Assembly (NCBI GenBank): GCA_034432555.1
Contig: DAOUBW010000023.1
Coordinates: forward strand, 62,001 to 126,000
Length of the DNA stretch: 64,000 nt
DNA from: CP2-2F sp034432555
GTDB taxonomy: Bacteria > Chloroflexota > Anaerolineae > Aggregatilineales > UBA2796
Reading direction: 5' to 3'
Below are positions 53,055-61,300 of the stretch, piece after piece. A program made the position numbers and the translations under genes. Position 1 is the first letter of the stretch; every line of letters begins with the position of its first letter. The notes beneath the pieces were generated by a model. That model saw nothing but the letters and a program-made list of their open reading frames with translations, did no database searches and was not told the origin of the DNA.

Positions 53055-54196
53055 GTGCGGTCAACCTTGAAAGTGAGGATTGCCTCAATCACTTGCCCCT
53101 GCAAGGTCTCATCTAGATCGTTGAAAAAGGGCAAGCGCACGAGCTGGTCGCTAACGCGCTCAGTGACAGGACAATCGCCAACATGCCCGCCGAATTTCAA
53201 GCCCATCTCCGAAAGGTGCAGCGGTAAGTAGTGAAAAACGGCGAGGATGCCGCGTGCCTTCAGGTGTGCGATGAACGCCTGCCGTGTCTCCAAAGAAGGC
53301 ATGAGCAGGTAGAACATATGGTATGCCTGTTCGCAGTGATCAGGCACATTCGGCACTTGCACGCCATTTTCGGCTGCCCAATCGCCCAAGTGTGCGGCAT
53401 AGGTTTCCCAAATGCGGCGGCGAATGCCCTGAATGCGCTCATGCACCTCGAACTGTGCATACAAGAATGCCGCCAACAAATCTGAGGGCAAGTAGCTTGA
53501 GCCAACATCTACCCAAGTGTATTTATCCACCTGTCCGCGAAAGAATCGGCTGCGATTCGTCCCCTTCTCGCGGATGATCTCGGCGCGTTCGGCATACTGC
53601 GGATCGTTGATGAGCAGCGCACCACCTTCACCACAAGTGAAGTTCTTCGTCTCGTGGAAGCTCTGGGTTGCCAGCGCGCCAAGCGTGCCGAGATAGCGTC
53701 CGCGATATTTGCCGAACAAACCATGCGCGTTATCTTCCACTACAACAAGGTTATGGCGCGCCGCAATTTCCAAAATGGCATCCATCTCACAGCCAACGCC
53801 AGCATAATGAACAGGTACAATGGCGCGTGTGCGCGGTGTGATCAAGCGCTCAAGCTGATTTTCATCAAGGTTCAGGGTATCAGGGCGCACGTCGGCAAAG
53901 ATTGGGCGCACACCGCGCAGCACGAAGGCATTCACCGTCGAGACGAAGGTGAAGGATGGGAAGATGACCTCATCACCCTCGCGCAGGTCGAGCAGCAATG
54001 CCGCCATTTCGAGGGCATGGGTGCAGTTGGTGGTGAGCAACGCCTTCGGCACACCGAAGGTTTGCTCTAGGAAGGCGTGGCATCGCTTGGTGAAGCTGCC
54101 ATCACCAGAGGTATGACCGTTGGCAACTGCCTGCAAGATGTACGCCTGCTCATTGCCGAGCAGGCTGGGTCGGTTAAAAGGGATGGTGATGGTCAT
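53051..54196 (-). CDS. dTDP-4-amino-4,6-dideoxygalactose transaminase-like (DegT/WecE) aminotransferase
   Basis: PLP enzyme transferring an amino group to a keto-sugar nucleotide. 381 residues, starting IPFNRPSLLGNE as in WecE/RffA. PLP residues: D155 in VVEDNAHG and the Schiff-base K184 in SFHETKNF, with CGEGGAL after it. The neighbouring acetyltransferase resembles WecD, the partner that N-acetylates the product to Fuc4NAc, so the pair probably makes dTDP-4-acetamido-4,6-dideoxygalactose. A gene symbol wecE is tempting, but the product sugar is not proven. Confidence 0.88.
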   Translation of the reverse strand: MTITIPFNRPSLLGNEQAYILQAVANGHTSGDGSFTKRCHAFLEQTFGVPKALLTTNCTHALEMAALLLDLREGDEVIFPSFTFVSTVNAFVLRGVRPIFADVRPDTLNLDENQLERLITPRTRAIVPVHYAGVGCEMDAILEIAARHNLVVVEDNAHGLFGKYRGRYLGTLGALATQSFHETKNFTCGEGGALLINDPQYAERAEIIREKGTNRSRFFRGQVDKYTWVDVGSSYLPSDLLAAFLYAQFEVHERIQGIRRRIWETYAAHLGDWAAENGVQVPNVPDHCEQAYHMFYLLMPSLETRQAFIAHLKARGILAVFHYLPLHLSEMGLKFGGHVGDCPVTERVSDQLVRLPFFNDLDETLQGQVIEAILTFKVDRT

Positions 54197-54199
54197 AGC

Positions 54200-54934
54200 T
54201 TACTCAAACCACTTGTGAAAAGTATAGTAAAATTGCAATGGCTCAAAGCCGACACGCACCCAAACTTTCTGAACGGCAAGGTTGGTAATCTGTGTGGAGA
54301 CTACCATTTCGCGCATACCATTCGCAAGACACCACTGCATACCGTGTACTATGAATGAATGGTAAATGCCCTTGCCCTGTGCTGTAGGTGCAATCCCAAA
54401 CAACACACCCTCGCCTTGTTCGGGCGTGTTGCGGCGCAATGTTGCAAAGCCCACCAATTGTCCGTCCAGTTCTGCAACCAACACTTCATCCGCCACTTCC
54501 TGATCCAGGCAAGAGCGTTCTGCCCATGAAACATAGGCGGCATCGCAAGCTGCCTGATCCAAGCGTGGATCGGCGTGATAGTGACCAAAGTAACCCTGAA
54601 ACGATTGCGCGGCGATTGCGCGCACGGTTGCCTTCTCACCTGCTTGCACGCTGCGAATGAGCGCTGCATCATGCGATTCAGGGATGGGTGTGCGCGTCAG
54701 GTCGCGCCGATAGTAAACCAACGTATCCATGAGGCGAAAGCCAAGTTCCTCAAGCTGCTGCACAAAGCGAATTTCTTGGCTTGGTGTGCGTGCAATGAGC
54801 ATTTGCACAGCTTGATCACGGCAAAATTGCAGTGTTTCATCGAGCATATCTGGCATGAGGTTGCCAATGCGTGCCACACGAATGCCGAACCGTTCCTCAT
54901 CAATGGCGGAACGTGCCACACTTGCTTTTGCCAT
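54200..54934 (-). CDS. GNAT acetyltransferase, WecD-like
   Basis: 244 residues. The C-terminal GNAT domain (about 110-240) has the acetyl-CoA loop GIAPTAQGKGIYHSFI (Q/R-x-x-G-x-G/A type) and the closing TQITNLAVQKVWVRVGFEPL segment; the N-terminal half has the helix-strand extension of WecD-type sugar acetyltransferases. It is between the aminotransferase (3 bp) and the GT2 gene (1-bp overlap), which supports acetylation of an amino sugar. The ATG has GGAGATAA upstream. Confidence 0.85.
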   Translation of the reverse strand: MAKASVARSAIDEERFGIRVARIGNLMPDMLDETLQFCRDQAVQMLIARTPSQEIRFVQQLEELGFRLMDTLVYYRRDLTRTPIPESHDAALIRSVQAGEKATVRAIAAQSFQGYFGHYHADPRLDQAACDAAYVSWAERSCLDQEVADEVLVAELDGQLVGFATLRRNTPEQGEGVLFGIAPTAQGKGIYHSFIVHGMQWCLANGMREMVVSTQITNLAVQKVWVRVGFEPLQFYYTFHKWFE

Positions 54935-55875
54935 CAGGTTTTATCTCCTTCTCGCCCTACAATTTGTCTAATTGTGCTAGATGGGCGATCCATGCTGCGG
55001 AAGTGCATTCGCGCCAAATATTCACCAATAATGCCCAAAGCAAACAACTGCACACCCGAAAAAATAGCAATGATCGAAGCGAGGAACGGGAAGCCCGGCA
55101 CACTGCTACCTTCGGTGAGGTAGCGCACAATGATAAACAAGAAAATGCCGATACCAAACAGGGTGAAGGTGAAACCAAGCACGCTGGCAATTTGCAATGG
55201 CAGCACGCTGAAACCCGTCACCATATTGAAGGTGTGTGCGATCAGCTTTCGCAAGGTGTAGTTCGATTTTCCATAGCGGCGCGGCGCGTGTTCAACTGCT
55301 ACGGCGGCAAAGCGCGTCGTTCCCCACGTTAGCAGCACATCAATCGAAACATAGGGGCTGTTATAGTTGGCAAAAGCCTGCCGCACTTCCTGCCGAAAGG
55401 CGCGAAAAGCGCTCACATTCCGAGCAATCTGCACGCCCATCGCGCTTTGCAAGGCAAATTTCGTCACCTGAGAGGCAAGATCGCGCAGCAAGCCGTGCTG
55501 TTCCTGTTGTGGTGTGCCATAGATCACATCATAGCCTTCCTCAAGTTTCGCCAGAAGTTTGTGAATTTCGGTGGGCGGATGCTGCAAATCATCATCCATC
55601 GTCACGATGACAGGGTGCTGCGCCGCACGAATGCCGCACAACAGCGCGTTGTGCTGCCCATAGTTCCGCATCAAGTCAATGCCTGTGATCCACGCATGGC
55701 GCGCCACAAGGTCTTGCACCACTGCCCAACTTTGGTCGCGGCTGCCATCATTCACAAGGATTAGCTCAATTGGCGCGCCATAATCCGCGAATGCCTCACT
55801 AAGGGCTGCCACCAATAAGGTCAGACTCTGCTCACTGTTATAGACAGGTACAACAATCGAAAGTGCGTTTGGCAT
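54934..55875 (-). CDS. Family 2 glycosyltransferase, polyprenyl-phosphate type
   Basis: 313 residues from the ATG after GGTGAG; 15 upstream codons are open but overlap the preceding gene. GT-A domain 1-220: VVPVYNSEQ, NDGSRD, and metal motif MDDDLQHPP, then RNVSAFRAFRQ. Two C-terminal transmembrane helices (about 225-250 and 260-285) identify the DPM1/ArnC-like group that moves a sugar onto undecaprenyl phosphate on the cytoplasmic face. It follows a GT-C-like protein that would use such a donor outside. Confidence 0.9.
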   Translation of the reverse strand: MPNALSIVVPVYNSEQSLTLLVAALSEAFADYGAPIELILVNDGSRDQSWAVVQDLVARHAWITGIDLMRNYGQHNALLCGIRAAQHPVIVTMDDDLQHPPTEIHKLLAKLEEGYDVIYGTPQQEQHGLLRDLASQVTKFALQSAMGVQIARNVSAFRAFRQEVRQAFANYNSPYVSIDVLLTWGTTRFAAVAVEHAPRRYGKSNYTLRKLIAHTFNMVTGFSVLPLQIASVLGFTFTLFGIGIFLFIIVRYLTEGSSVPGFPFLASIIAIFSGVQLFALGIIGEYLARMHFRSMDRPSSTIRQIVGREGDKT

Positions 55876-55889
55876 AAGGGTTAACTCAC

Positions 55890-57665
55890 CTATTCTGTGC
55901 TGAGGCGTGGCTGAATCCACAACACTTGAACCTGCCCCTCAGATGAGCGCGTCTCATAGACCAACAAGATAGCTTTGCCACGCCAGACACTTAGATCAAC
56001 ACGAATTGGCAGCGATATGCCATTTTCTAGGCTGCCCTCATGAAGCGTGCTGATGGTGCGCCCTTCGCGCACTGATAGGCGAAAGGTGGCAGTTTGCGCT
56101 GATTCGGTATAGAGTTCCGCCTCGAAGAAGATGTGTGGCGCAGCGGGCAACTGCACATACTGCTCAACGGTGATCGGCGCGGGCAGCCAGAATGCATCAA
56201 CTTCGGAATCGCCCAACGCATGTTTGACAAAGGTCGGCTTCACGCCTGCTACGCCGTTCAGGTGTTGAATGGGCGCATCAATCGGTTGTGCAGCTGGTTG
56301 CAAGCCTGCATACCAATCTCTAAATGCTGTTAGGCGGTGCTTGGCAAGATATTGCATATCCATTTGCTGCCAGGCAGGATCATAAAAGCGCAGCAAGCAT
56401 GGCGCATCGGGTGCGTTTAGATAACTCAACATGCATAAACGGTCTTGCTCAGTCAAGGTTGCGGGGTAATATTCGCTACCTACACTCCAAGAGGCGGCGT
56501 TGACAATAATAAACAAAGGCAGCAGGCTTATGAACACGGCACGGTTAAGTTTTTGGGTGATGTGTCGGCGTGTTTTAGGCGCGTGCCAAACAGCTAAAGC
56601 GGATACCATTAGCACTCCCAACCAAAACCAATTGGCTGCCACGGCATAACGTGCTGCCAGCGGCTGAGGATCAAACACATAGTACATAATATCAGCACGC
56701 GCCGCGGCAGCGATCACGGCGTTGCCCAACGCCATTAAGATAAGCACACTCGGCAGCGCAAAGAAAGAAAGCGGCACGTTTCTTCGCAGCAGAAAGTGTG
56801 TGTTGAACAACAGGATGCCCAGCCCAATCCCAAAACACAGAATGCTGGCTAGGTACAAACCGCCCAGTTCTAGGACGAATGGCGCACCCAGAAACGCCAA
56901 CACATAGAGCAGATAAACAGGCAGTGGCACCTCAGGCTTTTCAACGCCTGAAAAGCTGACTGTAAAGTCGTAGTTCAAGAAGAAAATACCAATGAAGATC
57001 GCGGCGGCTGCCAGCCATGCCGCAAAATAGCGCCAGTCGCGGTAGCCACGCAGCCACAGCGCAGGCAGCAATGCAATCCATAACGGCAAGCCGCCCGCGT
57101 TACTGAACGTAGCGCCGATTACGCATAGCATCAAGATCAGCAGAGTTTGGCGGCTCACTTTCAAGGCAGCCAGCACCCACAGCGCCGCAAATGTGAAGAA
57201 CTGCCCATAGTAAAAGGCGAGATATAGGGCAAAGGTTGGGCGCTGGCGCAGCGCAAAGAGCAGCAGGGCAAAGGGCAGCACTAACCACGCCGCAGTTGGC
57301 GGATGCACACGCTTCCAGGCATTGTGCAGCAGCCCAAAACTGGCAACCAACAAAGCAAAATTCACCCACATCTCAACGCGCAAATCCCAACCTGTGAGCA
57401 GGGTATTCAACGCGACGGTTAGTTTGGTGAACACCAAACGGTGGTTGCTCTCTTGCTGAAAAAAGTAGCTTGGCTGCAAAAGCCCTTCAGCAGTAGCAAC
57501 TGCCACGGGTGCCGTCACAGTAAATTCATCATAAAACGGCACATTTACGCCCTGCACCGCGATGAACAACGCCAACAGCAGCATAGGGATCAGCGTGGCA
57601 AAGTATAAAAGGCTGTTTGCTCGGCTTTGGGATGTACCCAAAACGACTCTCCTGATTTGTGCCAT
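55890..57665 (-). CDS. Polytopic membrane protein, GT-C-like
   Basis: 591 residues, eleven or twelve transmembrane helices (about 15-400), an early extracytoplasmic loop with PFYDEFTVTAP (acidic residues at the GT-C catalytic place) and a soluble beta-rich domain from about 400 to the end. No family name is firm. Position first in the glycan operon, ahead of the lipid-linked-sugar GT2, suggests it uses the lipid-linked sugar outside the membrane. The 206-bp gap upstream (57666-57871) holds its promoter and that of the Ddn-like gene. Confidence 0.6.
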   Translation of the reverse strand: MAQIRRVVLGTSQSRANSLLYFATLIPMLLLALFIAVQGVNVPFYDEFTVTAPVAVATAEGLLQPSYFFQQESNHRLVFTKLTVALNTLLTGWDLRVEMWVNFALLVASFGLLHNAWKRVHPPTAAWLVLPFALLLFALRQRPTFALYLAFYYGQFFTFAALWVLAALKVSRQTLLILMLCVIGATFSNAGGLPLWIALLPALWLRGYRDWRYFAAWLAAAAIFIGIFFLNYDFTVSFSGVEKPEVPLPVYLLYVLAFLGAPFVLELGGLYLASILCFGIGLGILLFNTHFLLRRNVPLSFFALPSVLILMALGNAVIAAAARADIMYYVFDPQPLAARYAVAANWFWLGVLMVSALAVWHAPKTRRHITQKLNRAVFISLLPLFIIVNAASWSVGSEYYPATLTEQDRLCMLSYLNAPDAPCLLRFYDPAWQQMDMQYLAKHRLTAFRDWYAGLQPAAQPIDAPIQHLNGVAGVKPTFVKHALGDSEVDAFWLPAPITVEQYVQLPAAPHIFFEAELYTESAQTATFRLSVREGRTISTLHEGSLENGISLPIRVDLSVWRGKAILLVYETRSSEGQVQVLWIQPRLSTE

Positions 57666-57795
57666 GAATCTGTGCAGATGGCGCGTGCGTCGTTACAAGT
57701 ATATTCCATATCGCGTTAAGCCTGCTGCATAGCAGTAAGAAGTTGATATGCGATTGTGATGATTAGCGAGACTCACGGTGATGACGGCTTGCTTA

Positions 57796-57824
57796 TTGAC
57801 AAATCTGCAACGCTCAAATAGACT
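57796..57824 (+). promoter_or_regulatory. Promoter of the Ddn-like gene
   Basis: TTGACA (57796-57801), 17 nt, TAGACT (57819-57824). Directly downstream (57831-57852) is the A+T-rich near-palindrome ATATATGTATAATCGTATAT, which holds a second TATAAT and could be an operator. Confidence 0.5.
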
Positions 57825-57871
57825 TTGCGCATATATGTATAATCGTATATATAAATGGGAGAAGGTGAATT

Positions 57872-58270
57872 ATGCCACGTTGGCTCAGACTGTTGATCAA
57901 ACTCCAAAATCCGATGATGCGTTGGCTGCTGCGTTCGCGCTGGCACGGCTCAGTGAGCAAGCACTATGTGCTGCTCAGTGTGACGGGACGCAAAAGCGGC
58001 AAAGTTTACCATGTGCCAGTGCAGTACGCGCAGCAGGGCGATACATTACTGATCCTGACCAGTGCCGAGTATGTGTGGTGGCGCAATCTGCAAGGTGGCG
58101 CGCCCGTTCAGGTGTACCTGCGCGGCAAACAATACGCCGCACAGGCAGAAGCCTTTCGGCAGGCGGATGCAGTAGCGCAGGTTGCACAGCAGGTCTACCC
58201 AAAGCTGACGGCAGAACGCGCCGCACAGTTTGCCACTAATAAGGTAGCGGTGCGCGTTACGCTGAACTAA
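57872..58270 (+). CDS. Deazaflavin (F420)-dependent nitroreductase-family protein
   Basis: 132 residues, the Ddn/PNPOx-like split-barrel family. Signatures are LLSVTGRKSGKVYHVPVQY (about 33-51), LILTSAEYVWWRNLQ, VYLRGK and a C-terminal AVRVTLN. Family members bind F420 (or sometimes FMN or heme) and reduce small electrophiles; no F420 biosynthesis genes are in the window. GGAGAAGG precedes the ATG. Confidence 0.85.
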   Translation: MPRWLRLLIKLQNPMMRWLLRSRWHGSVSKHYVLLSVTGRKSGKVYHVPVQYAQQGDTLLILTSAEYVWWRNLQGGAPVQVYLRGKQYAAQAEAFRQADAVAQVAQQVYPKLTAERAAQFATNKVAVRVTLN

Positions 58271-58378
58271 GGCAAAGCGGCGGCACAGCGTATGAGATAC
58301 GTTGGCTAGACGGTGTTTGGGCATAGGGCGGTTCGGGTCTATACTGAAAGGGACTCACGCTGTTTAGGGAGGTTTTAT

Positions 58379-61300
58379 ATGCGACGATTACTCGCCCTCT
58401 GCCTGATCTTCGCGGTGTTGTTTGGTGCGCTTGCCAGCACGCCAAGCGCGCTCAGTGCCGATGATCAGCCGCCACCTGCCGTGATTGATACCATCCCACT
58501 GCGCGGTGAAGAACTGCTGCTGGATGGCACAATCACTATCTTTTTTAACCAAGCGATGGATCGCGCCAGCGTAGAGCGTGCCATCCGCACGCAGCCTGCC
58601 TTAAACGGCACCTATGACTGGCTGGATGAGGCAACCGTACAGTTCAAACCTGCCAATTTGCAACGTGCCACCACTTATACATTCACCATTGGCACGGAAG
58701 CACGCAGCGCATTGAACATCGGTTTGCCAGAGGCGTTCACGCTGCGCGCACAGACGGTTGGTTTCCTTGAAGTGGTGCAAATGCTGCCCAACGATGGCAG
58801 CGGCGCCATTGAGGCGGACACTGCTATTACAATTATCTTCAACCGCCCTGTGGTTCCCTTGATGAGCGTTGAGGAACTCAAGGCATTGCCCGCACCCTTC
58901 ACCGCCGAGCCTGCCGTGGAAGGCAGCGGCGAATGGATCAGCACGTCCGTCTATCAATTCAAGACCAAGAACTTGAAAGGCGGCACGGTCTACACAATCA
59001 CGGTGCCAGCAGGCTTGCAAGACGTGACTGGCGCCATTCTGCAAGAGGACGCGAAGTCCACCTTCACCACAATCTCGCCACGTGCCATCGAGATTACCCC
59101 ACGCGATAAAAGCCAGCGGCTGGCGCTGGATACGACTTTTACAGTCGTTTTTAGCCAACCAATGGAACGCGATAGCATTGTTGCCGCCACCAAATTCCTC
59201 GGTCCGAATGGCGAGCTAGTTGTGGCGCTTGAGGATGTTAGCAAAGATAACCGTCGTTTCACCTTCAAGCCTGCGGCGCACCTTGACTATGACGCGGAAT
59301 ACGTCATTCTGGTGCTGCAAGAGTTCGCCCGCAGCCTGACCAACGCACCCATCACTGAAGATGCACGCTCAACCTTCACGACGGTCACCACGCCGCGCAT
59401 CTTAGAGACCTATCCACGCCATGAAGAATATGAAGTGCGTGCGTCCGGTTTCTACATACGCTTCAGCACGCCGATGGATTTGACCGATTTCAAAGATCGT
59501 ATCACGATCACGCCTAAGCCCGGCTTGCTCTATGATAACTACAGCAGCACAGAAGGCACATACTTCCAATACGGCTTCAGCCATGAACCAAGCACAGCCT
59601 ACGTCCTGACACTGAACATCGAAGGCTTGATAGATAAATATGGCACGCCGCTGCAAATTGACCCTCGCAGTGATGTTTACGAGCTTTCAGCGGATGGCAA
59701 ATTGCTCACCTTCCGCTGGACAACGCCGGAATACGCCCCAGAATTGAATCTGCGGACGGGCTTCAACACGCTCGGCTTGTACAGCGCATATAACGCGCAA
59801 ACACGGGCATTTTCCACGCACCGCAACCTAGATCGCATCAACTTCTCGCTCTACCGTGTGCCATCTTCCGATCTGCTCGCCCTGCTGCGCTACGGCAATA
59901 CAAGGCTCTCCAATGCAGAGCGCCTTCGCACCTGGTCAGTTGGTGTGGAAAATCCTCAAAACGTGCTGCGCTACGACCTTGTGACGATTAGTGAAGGCGC
60001 AAGCACTGCTTTTGCCGCACCCGAATGCTCTGGTGCGCCACCTAGCCGCCTGATTCCGGGCGAGTATGCCATCGTACTACCTGACGATCCTACACCGCTG
60101 CGCCTGCGTGAACGGGCAGGCACTTCGGCAAATATCCGTGCTGAGCTACCCGTTAATACGCTGCTGCAAATCACGGGCGGTCCTACTTGCGCCAACAGCC
60201 TCTTGTGGTACCGCGTTAGTGTGGTTGGGCAGAACAATCTCACCGGTTGGGTGGCAGAAGGCAACGCCAGCCAATACTTCATGGGCGTGCCGGGCAGCAA
60301 CAGCCGCATTGGAAACTTGCCGCGCACGCCACTGTCGCCCAGCAATCCTAACGCCCAAGCCCTTAAGCCCGGCTTGTATCGCATGTATGTTAGCTCGCCA
60401 ACCACCGGCTACTCGTTTAACGAGAACATGCTGATCGCCACTGTCAACATTACGCTCAAACTTTCCGAAGGCAGCGCAATGGCATGGGTGACTGATCTAC
60501 AAAGTGGCGAGCCTGTGCCAAATGTGCCTGTGCAGTTCTTCTATACGAGCTATAGTGACGGCGGCAGCGGCAGGCGTGGCGATACACTTGCGCCCATCGG
60601 CACTGCCGAAACGGACTCCGATGGTGTGGCGCTTTTGCGGTTACCGCGTCGGCTTGAGTCGCTCTACACCGAACTCTTTGCCCTCATCGAGACGCCGCAG
60701 CACTTCAGTGTGAGCAGCGTTGAGTGGGAAAGCGGCATCCAAGCCTGGAGTTTCAATCAGCCAACTGACTACTATCGAAGCCAACTGACGGCATACCTCT
60801 ACACGGATCGTTCGCTGTACCGTCCCGGTCAGCCGATCTACTTTCGTGGTGTAGTTCGCGCCAAAGAGGATATGCAGTATACTGTCAGCGATCTGGAGAC
60901 CGTCTCGGTCGAGGTGGTGGATAATCGCGGGCGGCAGCTTTACCTAACGAATCTGCCACTCACACAGTTTGGCTCTTTCTCAGACAGCGTCACCATAGAT
61001 GAGAACGCATCACTCGGCTATTACCGCATCATCGTGCGACCGGGCTTCACCGGTAGGGATGTGAACGAATGGCGCGGTCCGACTTTCTCGCGTGGTGTGG
61101 ATGTGGCACAGTACCGCGTGCCAGAGTTCCAAGTGAACCTGACCGCTGAAAAGCCCGAAGTGGTGCAGGGTGATACCGTTCGTGTGACTGTTGAAAGCTC
61201 GTACTTCTTCGGCGGCGGCGTTAGCAATGCACGCATTGAGTGGTCGCTCTTCACGGAAGATTACTTCTTCCGCTACAAGGGCAGTGGGCGCTATAGCTTC

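Noticed and set aside
57778..58239. 153-codon plus-strand ORF
   Set aside because: Out-of-frame shadow of the Ddn-like gene, which has the family motifs and a ribosome site.
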